Shown: piece by piece, positions 11,236 to 21,755 of the stretch
How the letters are laid out: each line of letters starts with the position of its first letter
Numbering within the stretch: the stretch's first letter is position 1
Assembly (NCBI GenBank): GCA_007570785.1
Contig: ML664173.1
Location: 12,553,841-12,617,840 of the forward strand
DNA length: 64,000 nt
Reading direction: 5' to 3'
DNA from: Antilocapra americana
Taxonomy: Eukaryota; Chordata; Mammalia; Artiodactyla; Antilocapridae
Position numbers and translations under genes: made by a program
The notes under the pieces: generated by a model
What the model was told of the DNA's origin: nothing
Databases searched by the model: none
The model's input: only the letters and a program-made list of their open reading frames with translations

Positions 11236-12114
11236 CCACAATGAAATATCACCTCGCACCTAGCAGAATGGCTATCGTCAAAAGGGACACAAAGAACACA
11301 TGTGTAGAGGATGTGGACAAAAGGGAAAACTTACAAACTGTTAGTAGGAAGATAAATTGGTGTAGCCACTATGGAAAACAGCATGGACATTTCTCAAAAA
11401 ACTAAAAATAGAACTACCATATGATCTAGCAATTTCATCCCAGGTATATATCCAAAGAAAACAGAAACATTAATTTGAAAATATACATGCACCCCATTGC
11501 TCATAGCAGCACTGTTTAGAATAGCCAAGATATGAAAGCAACTCAAGTGTCCATCAGCAGATGAATGGATAAAGAAGATACGGCATATATGTATATATAC
11601 AATGGAATACTACTCAGTGAGAAAAAAGAATGAGATTTTGCCATTTGAAACCATATGAATGGACTTGGAGGGTATTATGCTAAGTGAAATAAGTCAGACA
11701 AAGACAAATACTGAAGGATATCATGTACGTGTCAAATCTAAAAAATAAAACAAAGTAGTGCATGTAACAAAAAAGAAGCAGATTCACAGATTTAGAGAAT
11801 AGACTCCTGGCTACCAGTAGGGACAAGCAAGGTAGAGGAGCATGGCAGAGGTAGGGGATTAGGAGGTATAAATTACTATGCATAAAATAAATAAACTACA
11901 AGGATACAGTACATAGCACAGGGAATATAGCCAATATTTTCTAATAACTATAAATGGAGTATAACCTTTAAAAAGTGTGAATCGAAAAAAAAAGTGTGAA
12001 TCGTTATGCTGTATACCTGAAACTTATAAAACATTGTAAATCAGCTATGCCTCAGTTTTTAAGAATAAGAATACTATTCTCAGTAATAAGAAAAAGTATG
12101 ACAGCAAAATAAAA
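11236..12114 (+). mobile_element. old L1 3' end (L1M type)
   Basis: 5'-truncated L1 with the ORF2 C-terminal tail and 3' UTR. Landmarks: ATGAAATATCACCTCGCACC, CCATATGATCTAGCAATTTC, GCAGCACTGTTTAGAATAGC, ATGAATGGATAAAGAAGATA, and the UTR GTATACCTGAAACTTATAA, with an A-rich end. A perfect 12-bp TSD, ATTAAACTATGA, flanks it at 11224-11235 and 12115-12126. Near 11980-12003 an AAAGTGTGAATCG unit occurs twice around an A run, a small local duplication. Confidence 0.9.
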
Positions 12115-12126
12115 ATTAAACTATGA

Positions 12127-12983
12127 GTGCTATTTGGTAGGATTAGGATCTTGCCTCATAGGAAAATCTCAGACCACAAAACTGCTTCAAAAGATATGTT
12201 CTCCTTCTCCCCTACGTAGAGAGAGGTAAATACATACACAGATTCACAAAAGGAGAAAAATGAAACACAAGGAGGAAGTGTGAAAAAATGTAACCGCACC
12301 GTGTTACAGTAATTTAGGAAATGGTCAGCACAGTGGAGCCCGCCGAGGGGTGGGGGCGCTGAGCAAGAAGACCACAACCGTCAGTGACACGTGTTCGGGC
12401 ACAGACGGAGAGGGTCGTGGTACACACACCCTACGTTTTCCACATCTCTAAATGTGTCTGAGCCCCTCAGTTTATACCTGAGGGTCTTCCTTAGGAGAGA
12501 ATTCCCTATGAATATCTCACCTTTCTGCATGGATTAGGCAAAGGGTGTCATCGACCTTCTCAAGCGTGCTTTACAAGGTAAAGCATCCTTGGAAGCTGAG
12601 ACCATGTCATCTCTCCAGGTCTGAAGGCAGATTTGTTTCACAAATCAAAGATACGCAAAAACACCGACAAAAATACACAACGACAGACAACATCTCCCTC
12701 CCCAGAGACGTTCCAAGAGAGTAAGGACTCCTAGCATCTGCAAGCAGGTTGACTTACATTCCAGAGTAAGGCAGGAGAGGCCACCAGCGGCCCTAGATAA
12801 AATCAGAGCTTCCTAACTCAGGGGGGTCTTCTGCTTGATACACTCCCACAAAATGTGCAGGCTTCACCCAGTGCCTACCACCATCCCGTGGGCACTGGGA
12901 CACAGAGAGCTGAGACAAGGGACTGCTCCGGTTGCTGGTTCTGAAATAAGTAACCAGTGCTTTTTGTCTCTAACCCAGATATG
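12127..12983. other. unassigned sequence
   Basis: No gene or clear repeat. Contains a perfect 8-bp hairpin with a 3-base loop at 12567-12585 (TGCTTTAC-aag-GTAAAGCA) of unknown significance. Confidence 0.5.
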
Positions 12984-13258
12984 TACGTGTGTGTGTGTGT
13001 GTGTGTATGTGCATGTATACATACTGACAGTGGTGTACATGTACATGTGTATATTCACATGTATATATACTATATGTGTATTATACATTTGCATATTCAC
13101 ATGATGAGTGTATGTATGCATCCTGACAGTAGCATGTGTATACATATATATGTGCAGGTATACATGTATATATTCACATATTTATATACTATATATGTAT
13201 ACAAATACACACATTTATCATATATATATATACAATTACACACACACGTATATATCGA
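12984..13258. repeat. compound (TG)n / (TA)n repeat with an internal duplication
   Basis: Starts with about ten GTs, then an alternating purine-pyrimidine tract of TACATGTATA-like units. A block with CTGACAGT, TATATTCACAT and TATATACTATAT recurs: CTGACAGT at 13024 and 13123 (99 bp apart), ATATTCACAT at 13051 and 13170 (119 bp apart). So a unit of about 100-120 bp is imperfectly duplicated. Short open frames here (for example 12957-13268) are translations of the repeat. Confidence 0.85.
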
Positions 13259-13273
13259 GGTAGACTAACTTAG

Positions 13274-15105
13274 TCAGTTCAGTTCTGTTGCTCAGTTGTG
13301 TCCGACTCTTGGGGACCCATGGACCACAGCACACCAGGCCTTTCTGTCCATCACCAGCTCCCAGAGTTTACCCAAACTCATGTCTGTTGAGTCAGTGATG
13401 CCATCCAGCCATCTCATCATCCATCGTCCCCTTCTCCTCCTGCCCTCAATCTTTCCTAGCATCAGGGTCTTTTCCAATGAGTCAGCTCTTCACATCAGGT
13501 AGCCAAAGTACTGGAGTTTCAGCTTCAACATCAGACCTTCCAATGAACACCCAGGACTGATCTCCTTTAAGATGGACTGGTTGGATTTCCTTGCAGTCCA
13601 AAGGACTCTCAAGAGTCTTCTCCAACACCACAGTTCAAAATCATCAATTCTTCAGCACTCAGCTTTCTTTATAGTCCAACTCTGACATGCATAAATAACT
13701 ACTGGAAAAACCATAGCCTTGACTAGATGGACCTTTGTGGGCAAAGTAATGTCTCTGCTTTTTAATATGCTGTCTAGGTTGGTCATAACTTTCCTTCCAA
13801 GGAGTAAGCATCTTCTAATTTCATGGCTGAAATCACCATCTGCAGTGATTTGGGAGCCCTAAAACACAATATCAGCCACTCTTTGCCCATCTATTTGCCA
13901 TGAAGTGATGGGACTGGATGCCATGATCTTGGTTTTCTGAATATTGAGCTTCAAGCCAACTTTTTCACTCTCCTCTTTCACTTTCATCAAGAGACTCTTT
14001 AATTCTTCTTCACTTTCTGGCATAAGGGTGGTGTCATCTGCATATCTGAGATTATTGATATTTCTCCCCACAATCTTGATTCCAGCTTGTGCTTCATCCA
14101 CCCAGTGTTTCTCATGAGGTACTCTGCATATAAGTTAAATAAGCAGGGTGATAATATACAGCCTTGATGTACTTGGAATCTGTCTGTTGTTCCATGTCCA
14201 GTTCTAACTGTTGCTTCCTGACCTGCATCAGGTTTCTCAAGAGGCAGGTCAGGTGGTCTGGTATTCCCATCTCTTTCAGAATTTTCCACAGTTTATTGTG
14301 ATCCACACAGTCAAAGGCTTTGGCATAGTCAATAAAGCAGAAATAGATGTTTTTCTGTAACTCTCTTGCTTTTTCGATAATCCATCAGATGTTGGCAATT
14401 TGATCTCTGGTTTCTCTGCCTTTTCTAAATCCAGCTTAAACATCTGGAAATTCACGGTTCACATATTGCTGAAGCCTAGCTTGGAGAATTTTGAGCATTA
14501 TTTACTAGCATGTGAGGTGAGTGCAATTGTGTGGTAGTTTGAGCATTCTTTGGCATTGCCTTTCTTTGGGATTGGAATGAAAACTGACCTTTTCCAGTCC
14601 TGTGGCCACTGCTAAGCTTTCCAAATTTGCTGACATATTGAGTGCAGCACTTTCACAGCATTATCTTTTAGGATTTTAAATAGCTCAACTGGAATTTCAT
14701 CACCTCCACTAGCTTTATTTGTAGTGATGCTTCCTAAGGCCCACTTGACTTCACATTCCAGGATGTCTAGCTCTAGAAGAGTGATCACACCATTGTGGTT
14801 ATCTGGGTCGTGAAGATCTTTTTTGTACAATTCTTCTGTGTATTCTTGCCACCTCTTCTTAATAGCTTCTGTTAGGTCCATACCATTTCTGTCCTTTATT
14901 GAGCCCATCTTTGCATGAAATGTTCCCTTGGTATCTCTAATTTTCTTGACAAGATCTCTAATCCTTCCCATTCTATTATTTTCCTCTATTTCTTTGCATT
15001 GGTCACTGAGAAAGGCTTTCTTACCACTCCTTGCTATTCTTTTGAACTCTGCATTCAAATGGGTATACCTTTCCTTTTCTCCTTTGCTCTTAGCTTCTCT
15101 TTAGC
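13274..15105 (-). mobile_element. BovB LINE, 1.8-kb 5'-truncated copy
   Basis: Antisense BovB. The 3' end lies at the left (CAGTTCAGTTCTGTTGCTCA is the complement of the tail). The right end lies within the region upstream of the RT domain, near GCATTCAAATGGGTATACC. It is the longest BovB in the window. I found no convincing TSD. Confidence 0.9.
13859..15058 (-). pseudogene. BovB reverse transcriptase remnant
   Basis: Several overlapping minus-strand frames together encode BovB protein, broken by frameshifts. From 5' to 3' on the minus strand: the linker and start of the RT (14612-15058, with GGDEIPVELFKILKDN), fingers and palm (13999-14306, with DHNKLWKILKEMGIPDHLTC and CILSPCLFNLYAEY), and the catalytic box Y-A-D-D at 14033-14044 followed by the thumb (13859-14101). 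The catalytic motif is intact, but no single frame spans it, so the copy cannot make a full enzyme. Endonuclease sequence is absent because of 5' truncation. Confidence 0.85.
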
Positions 15106-15169
15106 TTGTAAACAGGTTGTAGTCTCAGACTGTTCACAGCTTCTCACTTTACATAATTCTCAGTTCAAT

Positions 15170-15540
15170 ATTCCTTCTACTCACTGCAACTGTTGCCAGA
15201 CCCAATTCTGACCCCTTCTTTCTCACCTCAGAGCCACCTGCTCCTACCAGAAAGCAGCTCCTTGAGCCACTGGAGCCACAGTTCCCTCAGTTACCATCAC
15301 CTCACCACAGCCAGTAACACTGGGAGGAGGCGCAGGGTCTTTCTACCATTCCCCCACCTCCATCCCCGGGTGGCCCACACCACCCCATAAATCCTCCATC
15401 AGGCATTTTGGGGGTCCAGAGAGGGAAGGCTGTCCTGGGCAATGAGCCATCAGAAATAGCAGAGGCCCTGCCATGGGCTAAGATGAGAAGCAGAAGAGGG
15501 AGATGGCATTCAGTGCAGCAACAGAAGGAAAACCATGAAT
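15170..15540. repeat. diverged duplicate, copy B (unassigned family)
   Basis: Partner of 10150-10534, same orientation. Shared blocks include AATCCTCCATCAGGCA (about 15392), AGCAGAGGCCCTGCC (about 15459) and TGGGCTAAGATGAG (about 15474). It begins shortly after the 5' end of the antisense BovB. Family not recognised. Confidence 0.65.
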
Positions 15541-17329
15541 GAAAACGAGAGTGATGGTGAGAAAGGGAAAGTCAGTCAGAAAAAGAGTGAGCTAGAAAGG
15601 AAGTATGTGCAGAGAAGGCGACATGGAGATAGAAGAGTATGTTACTAAGGAGGAAATTAGTCAGTAAGGTAGATTTTAAAAGTGTGAAGTCAAAAATAGT
15701 GCTGTAAAAAAAAAAAAAAATCCATCCCCAAATGCTTGAGTCATTAAAGCAGGAAACACTTTACAGGCTCACATTTTTATCCATGTCCCCATTTAACATA
15801 TGAGAACACCAAGGCACAGAGAACTAAGCAAACCTATTAGCACGCCTTGTTCAGTTGCTCCAACGAGCCTGGGGGAAGCAAACCTGAGCGGCTCTCTGCA
15901 TCCATCTTTCTGAGCTCTGTCTTCTCTCCCGATTCTTACAGGGATGCTGTCACCGAGAGCCTCGGATGTGAGGTCTCCCACGCTAAGTGGGGGAGGTTGT
16001 CACATGCAGAAAGACAACAGTGCTGTTTGCCCTGCGATATTTACAGAGGACAGACTGCGCCAGATATGTTCACAGCGCCGCTGATGGGCCTCTGAGAGAA
16101 GGCAGGGGGGCGGACAGCGGCCGCCCCGCTGAACTCTCCGTGTTTGGACGTTCAGCAAGACATTTGATGCCCATCAGGAAATTGTACTTGCAAATTCATT
16201 CAGACTAAGAGAAGACCAAGGCTTTCCTGAACAGCAACACAAATGTGCAGACAGGAGAAGAGGAATGGTGTGCAGAGAGAGAGACCTACAACTTGGAGGG
16301 CAGGCCTGAGGGGCCAGCTGGGCCCCCGAGAAGCTGGTACAGCCCCAGGAGCTGGGTGTATTGGACAAAAGGAAGGAGAAGACTCCCCCGCTTGGAGGGA
16401 GTGGGTGGCTGGCCACAGGGCTCTCAAGAGATCCCTGAACTCCCAAGGGCCTTCTCTGTAGAATGGGGTCAGCGGTGCTAATATACTTTGCGGGGCTACT
16501 GCTTGGAGAAGAAGAAAAATGTTCAGAAGGCCCTCGGTAAATATCAAGTGCTGTACAAATGGCAACAATAACGCCACATTTTATTTAACGTCTTCATTAA
16601 GGACACAGAGTGGGGCAGGCAGGCTGTTAATGAAATCTGCGGAGAGTACTAAATCGGGTACTGCTGGCGACAGCGCAGCTCAGACAAGTAAACACCCAAG
16701 AGACACCACGAATGCAACCGCAAACAAACCTCCAGGATGGCAGGTCCGGTCCGTCTCTCAGCCATCAAGTGGCTAGGCTGAAGGGCCCGCCTTTGGGGAT
16801 GGGGTGGGGGGGTGGGAGTGGCTGGGGGAAATCCCACTGAACCGTCTCCACTCCACCCCTCAGGTTTATCCAGGTAAAATCGGATTACGATGAACATTGG
16901 AAACGATGCTAATGGAGGGATGTGAAAACTGTCCTGGGGTCCACCCAAAATGCAGACCTGTGGAAGGAGTGTCAAGAACACCTCATGCCTACATCTTAGG
17001 GACAGGAGGTCACAGTTAGGGACATGACACAGTTGCATGACTTGGGAATCTCTCTGGAAAGTTGGGGGTGTCCCCTTCTTGTGAGCCGGGCCTGCAGGCC
17101 TGGGTTCTAAGACACACATCCCATTTGGACTCCTGGCTTCAAAGAGAAAAAGTATGAGCTTCTAAGCCCACAGCTTGACCTGTGTAAGCATCAAAGCCCA
17201 GAGAGCAAAACTCAGTGTTGAGAGCCTTGGCTATGCCCCTGGACAGCCCAAATCCCAGGCTGGCAGGACACACTCTCCTTACCATGGCTTACCAGGCTCT
17301 TCAAGATTCACCCCTTGTTACGTTTCCAG
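15541..17329. other. GC-richer unassigned region
   Basis: No gene recognised. Contains a 15-base A run (15706-15720), a small CpG-bearing patch with one NotI site (16117-16124) and a G-rich tract (16796-16829). The longest open frame, 16649-17119 on the minus strand (156 codons), lacks any domain and runs through low-complexity sequence. The patch at 15840-16240 looks single copy. Confidence 0.5.
16796..16829 (+). other. G-quadruplex-type G tract
   Basis: Successive G runs of 4, 4, 7, 3 and 5 separated by 1-8 bases meet the usual four-run pattern for G-quadruplex formation. Confidence 0.6.
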
Positions 17330-17560
17330 CCTTACCGCTCACCACCCACAGATGACTCCAGCCGTGCTGAGTCATGTCCAGATCCTCGACTGTACACACA
17401 TGGTATTCTCCCTGCCAGAAACAGTCTTCTGCTTCCTCCTTGCCTGACCAAACAGACTTATCTTTTAGGTCTCAGCTCTCCCACAATTGCCCGGAGTCCT
17501 CATCTTCTATGCACCAACAGTGTCTTAGACTTCTCTCATTATAGATCCTGACAATTACTG
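17330..17560 (+). mobile_element. L2 LINE fragment
   Basis: Degenerate L2 3' region: CACATGGTATTCTCCCTGCC, then TTCTGCTTCCTCCTTGCCTG, TTAGGTCTCAGCTC and CCGGAGTCCTC, following the order of the L2 block 'cctggaatgc..., ...tcaaagctcag..., ...cc'. Confidence 0.5.
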
Positions 17561-17645
17561 GGTGATGGCCTTCTTTGAGCTTGATACTGTGGAAAGGATA
17601 TGTCATTAAACAAGACGTACACAATTCTTACCTCTTCAGAGAATG

Positions 17646-17890
17646 TGGTTCTCAAAACCTAGCTACATATTAGAATCACCTGGGAAGCTTTTTAAACCCA
17701 TCACTACCATTGCAATTTAATTGGTCTGGAAGAGTATAGTTTTCAAAAGTAGTTCTCAACAATGGCAGTCTTTGGGATCAAATACTAATGACATGTCTTC
17801 TCATCCCACTCTAATGAGATCAAAATATCTGGGAGTGGGACCTGGACATACTTTTTTTTTTAAGTCCCCAAGAGATTCTAATGTTTGGCC
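17646..17890 (+). mobile_element. two adjacent MER5-like hAT fragments
   Basis: First copy 17646 to about 17750: TGGTTCTCAAAACCTAGCTA, ATTAGAATCACCTGGGAAGC. Second copy about 17751-17890: GTAGTTCTCAACAATGG, GGAGTGGGACCTGGACATAC, CCCAAGAGATTCTAATG. Both in the same orientation. Confidence 0.6.
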
Positions 17891-17949
17891 ATAGCTGAAA
17901 GGCAACAGGCTAGAGCAAAGAATAGATGTTAAATACTTATCCCACTGCT

Positions 17950-18100
17950 AAGAATGGCCTGTTCATTTCCCTACATCCCTGCTAATCTATGAATTCCATA
18001 AAAGCAAAGATCTTATTTAAGACACTGTTTTCAGTACTTGGCATTGTACCTAGCACACAGTTTGGAATCACTAAATATTTGCTTGAAGAAGGAAGGACGA
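17950..18100 (+). mobile_element. L2 LINE 3' end
   Basis: TGAATTCCATAAAAGCAAAG, then CAGTACTTGGCATTGTACCT, AGCACACAG and ACTAAATATTTGCTTGAAGA, the usual L2 tail. Confidence 0.75.
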
Positions 18101-18661
18101 ACTCTTAAGTATCCTGGTTCAGTGGTCTATTAGTGTGCTAAGGCTACATAACAAGTACCACAAACTGGGGAATACTGAAGTCTCATGGATCTGGAAGCTA
18201 GAAGCCTGAGATCAAGGTGTCATCAGTCTTGGTTCCCTCTGAGGGTTGCAGGGGAGAATCTGACCTTTCTCCCTCTCCTAACACCTGGTGGTATGCTGAT
18301 AACAGTTGGCATCCCTCAGCCAGTAGGTACATCACTCCGACCTCTGCTTTCAGCTTCATGTGGCTGAAAGCCACACAGTCCCTGAGTGCATGTCTATCTC
18401 TGGATCTAAACGTCCCCTTTTTATATGAACACCAATCACACTGGATCAGAACCCAACCTAATGATCTCAGATGAACTCAATCACCTGCAAAGACCACACT
18501 GAAATAAGGCCACACCCATCGGTATGAGGGGTTGGCACTTTGGCATCTTCTGGGAGGACACACAAATCCCATAGCAAGTGGGATGCTCTTTCTTAAGCTG
18601 CGAGAAGGAGAGAAAGGAGGACAAACTCTTAATTATCTTGGTTGAGTGGGATGCTTTCCCC
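18081..18661. repeat. tandem duplication of about 60 bp, split by an LTR
   Basis: Unit 1 is 18081-18125 continued at 18577-18595; unit 2 is 18597-18661. Shared sequence: GGACRAACTCTTAAKTATCY, TGGTTSAGTGG, GATGCTYTTTCY. The MLT1 LTR at 18126-18576 interrupts unit 1. The duplication therefore predates the LTR insertion, or was regained by a later exchange. Confidence 0.65.
18126..18576 (-). mobile_element. MLT1A-type MaLR LTR
   Basis: Antisense LTR: TCTATTAGTGTGCTAAGGCT, AGTACCACAAACTGGGG, GGAAGCTAGAAGCCTGAGAT, CAAGGTGTCATCAG, GGTATGCTGATAACAG and a CCCATAGCA end. A 5-bp TSD AGTGG lies at 18121-18125 and 18577-18581, the length expected for ERVL-type integration. Confidence 0.85.
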
Positions 18662-18966
18662 TCCTGGATCACAGCTCCCTGTTCTAATTTGTCTGCACTC
18701 AGAACTTCTTCCAGCAGCTCTCTGCTAAGCAAAAAAGGCACAAAGTGGGCTGGCCCTTGGCAAAATGTGAATTAGCAAAGACTGTCCGCCCTCTCTCCTC
18801 CCAAGGCACCTTGCCTATATTCAGTTCTGAATTGGATGAAGGTATTCAGCTGTCTGCTACATCCAAACAGGAAGGAACAGAATTTTTTATAAAATACTAT
18901 TGCATGATTTAGTGTAATGTATTACCCTCTTGGGGATACTGGATATTTAACTGAATATTCATTAAA

Positions 18967-18970
<4 letters not shown>
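18662..18970. other. unassigned sequence
   Basis: No gene or recognised repeat. Confidence 0.5.

Positions 18971-19008
<38 letters not shown>
18971..19008. repeat. (AC)19 microsatellite
   Basis: Uninterrupted 38-bp AC tract. Confidence 0.97.
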
Positions 19009-19011
<3 letters not shown>

Positions 19012-19080
19012 CAATGCCTCAGAGGCTAAATCCTTAAGGATAGAAATGTCGGCATTTTGTCAGGGGAGGTACAGAGAAAT

Positions 19081-19291
19081 GTTGTTGTTAGTTGCTAACT
19101 TGTGTCTAACTCTTTGTGACCCCCATGGACTGTAGCCTGCCAGGCTCCTCTGTCCATGGGATTTCCCAGGCAAGAATACTGGAGTGGGTTGCCATTTCTT
19201 TCTCCAGAGCATCTTCCAGACCCAGGGATCAAACCTGGGTCTCCTATATCACAGGTAGACTCTTTTACTGCTGAGTCACTGGGGAAGCCCT
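19081..19291 (-). mobile_element. Bov-tA SINE
   Basis: Antisense: BovA body at the left (CTGTCCATGGGATTTCCCAG, GAATACTGGAGTGGGTTGCC), tRNA-Glu head at the right (CCCAGGGATCAAACCTGGGT, TACTGCTGAGTCACTGGGGA, AGCCC). Confidence 0.9.
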
Positions 19292-19904
19292 ATAAAGAAA
19301 AAGGGGAGGGCAAAAGTGGACTCCTTGGTAACACCCTCCCCATCTGACCCACCTTCTTTGTAACACAGGAGGCATTATAGGACTTGGCCAACTAAAGGTT
19401 TATTCTAGGTCAATCTAGGAAAGAGAAAAACTTTAGCAAATATAATCTCTATTCCACATTTGATCCTGATGCTATCATGCTATCATGGATCATTACCATA
19501 TTCTGTGAAGTGGCTGTTTCCTCTTTCTCCCAGTGGAACCTCAGAGCTTGACCTATGCTTACCACACAAGTTGACTCTTCTCCTGAGTTTCCGGCTAACA
19601 GCAAATCTCCTCTGGATCTCACCTACTTTATCTAATGCCTTAGCCTGGGTATTAGCCCCAGTTCCACTCAGTAAGTCCATGAACTGCTGCTGAAGCTGCA
19701 GCTGCCAGCCTGGGGTGGGCATACAAATTCTGGGTACTTTTATGTTTTCAGGGACTAGAGTTTAATTAAACAAGAAACAATGCTTCAACTGTTCTCACCA
19801 AGGTTTTCAGCCACTGTTCTTATGATTGACAGCTGTCAAGGAGGATGATATGATGGGGGATATAAATGATCCTGCAGATTTTCCTCAGAGCAAGAGAAAA
19901 GTAC
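19292..19904. other. unassigned sequence
   Basis: No gene recognised. An imperfect GCTGCTGAAGCTGCAGCTGC cluster lies at 19684-19703. Confidence 0.5.
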
Positions 19905-20330
19905 TAGACATGGATTTTTGACCTGGATCTGTCACCAGCTGGGTACCATCAAGAAAGTCACTTCCCTTGTCCTCAGTGTTCTCAGATGTTAAATGGGGAT
20001 AATAATATCCAGGCACACTTCTAAATGCCTTACAGCCCTAGAAGTGGTACTGTTATTCAAATATCTACTTAAATATTAGAAGATTGAAGCCCATAGAATT
20101 AGGCTGCTGTGTTCCCACTGCTAGTGATGAGTGAGCTGAGATTTGAACCAAATAATCTGGCTTCAGCTTCTTGCCCTTTAACCACCATGCTATAATAATG
20201 GCATAGTAATAACAGTAACTACTTCCCCAGAAGTAGTGAAGATTAAATAAGATAATGTACTTGAGAACTTGGCAAAATATTTAGCAAACATCAGCTGTTT
20301 TATCATATCTTAGAGTAGGATGTTAATAAA
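19905..20330. mobile_element. cluster of three MIR fragments
   Basis: 19905-20020 sense (TCTGTCACCAGCTGGGTACC, AAATGGGGATAATAAT); 20021-20199 antisense (TGCTAGTGATGAGTGAGCTG, AGATTTGAACCAAATAATCT, TTTAACCACCATGCTAT); 20200-20330 sense 3' end (GAAGATTAAATAAGATAATG, CTTGGCAAAATATTTAGC). Three independent old insertions or a rearranged pair. Confidence 0.65.
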
Positions 20331-20586
20331 TGTTGAGTAGGTGGGTGGCTGGATACCTTCCCCAGAGGCATCTGTGATGGAGTCCACAGTTTCCTAGGTT
20401 TCCACTATTTCCTCGACTTGATAGAGAAACATGGAAAGGACAATACCACGTAAGTTTAGAGAAAAATGTCCAGTTGAGCTGATGCATAATCCCATTCTGA
20501 TGCCTGCAAGATAATGCTAGCCTTAAGAATAGCCAAAGTGGAAAATTTTTCTGATTTAAAACCAGCTGCTTCCCTGTCTAGATACT

Positions 20587-20908
20587 CTTGTTGTTGTTCA
20601 GTCGCTCAGTTGTGTCCGACTCTATGACCCCATGGACTGCAGCACACCAGACTTCCCTGTCCATCACCAACTCCTGGAGCTTGCTCAAACTCATGTCCAT
20701 TGAGTCGGTGATGCCAACCAACCATCTTGTCCTTTTCTCCTTCTGCCCTGAATCTTTCCCAGCATCAGGGTCTTTTCCAGTGAGTTGTCTATTCGTATCA
20801 GGTGGCCAAAGTATTGGAGCTTCAGTATCAGGCCTTCCAATGAGTATTCGGGGTTGATTTCCTTTGGGAAAGACTGATTTGATCTCCTTGATACTACCTT
20901 GATCTCTA
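20587..20908 (-). mobile_element. BovB LINE 3' end
   Basis: Short antisense BovB beginning TTGTTGTTCAGTCGCTCAGT and running to about GATTTGATCTCCTTG. TAGATACT at 20579-20586 and 20909-20916 is a possible 8-bp TSD. The last 20 bases (20881-20900) and the following 20 (20901-20920) are imperfect tandem copies. Confidence 0.85.
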
Positions 20909-20916
20909 TAGATACT

Positions 20917-21249
20917 ACCTTGCCTAAAATGCTGCCATCTTGGCTTAAGGATTGCCCTCTGTTTGCCCAGGCAGGGATCTTAAAATACAGATGCCCACCA
21001 GGAGAAAACTTGCATTAAGTCCCATCTGCCACAGTATAAGTCATTTTATTGCAGTCTTTTTTTGGAATAGTCGCATGTGTGAGCTATGGATATCTATAGA
21101 GAAAGAGAATACAAAAAAAAAAGTAAAACAGCCCAAACTTCACTTGTTTCACAACTTGGATTTGGGCCATCCTGGTTTCAAGCCCATTGATTTTGCTTCT
21201 CATTTCAGTCTGTCATAGAAGGCAATGCAGAGCCCAGAATGGAACTAAA
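20917..21249. other. unassigned sequence
   Basis: No gene or recognised repeat; a 10-base A run occurs near 21113-21122. Confidence 0.5.
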
Positions 21250-21755
21250 TTTATAGAGCACAAATCAAGTGTTAGGCATGGGACAATGTGATTTCTTCCG
21301 GAGAAGGCAATGGCACCCCACTCCAGTACTCTTGCCTGTAAAACCGCATGGACGAAGGAGCCTGGTAGGCTGTAGTCCATGGGGTCGCTGAGTTGGACAC
21401 AGCTGAGTGACTTCACTTTCACTTTCATGCATTGGAGAAGGAAATGGCAACCCACTCCAGTGTTCTTGCCTGGAGAACCCCAGGGACAGCGGAGCCTGGT
21501 GGGCTGCCATCTACGGGGTCACACAGAGTCGGACACAACTGATACAACTTAGCAGCAGCAGCAATGTGATTTCTCCAGTATTTCTCCCTTTAATCTTCAC
21601 AACTCTGAAACGTAGGTAATCTCCACTCCCAAAACCATCACCTGTTTTGTTCTGGTGTTTTTAATGGATAGTTACAGGTCAGAGATGTAAAGCAATCTGC
21701 TAAGGCCCCATAAACTGTGATGGGCACACCTGAGCCTAGAACTGGGACGCGTCCA
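21250..21755 (-). mobile_element. MIR SINE, split by a Bov-A2
   Basis: Left part 21250-21296 (AGAGCACAAATCAAGTGTTA, GGCATGGGACAATGTGATTT) and right part 21575-21755 (TTTAATCTTCACAACTCTGA, CAGGTCAGAGATGTAAAGCA) join into one antisense MIR when the Bov-A2 and one TSD copy are removed. Confidence 0.75.
21297..21561 (+). mobile_element. Bov-A2 SINE (dimeric)
   Basis: Two BovA monomers (GGAGAAGGCAATGGCACCCC and GGAGAAGGAAATGGCAACCC) joined by CACTTTCACTTTCATGCATT, with an AGCAGCAGCAG tail. A perfect 13-bp TSD CAATGTGATTTCT lies at 21284-21296 and 21562-21574. The intact TSD and low divergence mark a recent insertion. Confidence 0.95.

Noticed and set aside
12864..13268. Repetitive histidine/tyrosine- and cysteine-rich frames
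   Set aside because: They are translations of the TG/TA microsatellite, not protein.
16040..16140. CpG island promoter
   Set aside because: Only a small GC patch with one NotI site; CpG density falls off within about 100 bp and no gene follows.
16649..17119. 156-codon minus-strand open frame as a gene
   Set aside because: No domain, proline-rich low-complexity stretch over a G-rich tract, no splice or promoter context; several frames overlap it. Expected by chance in GC-richer DNA.
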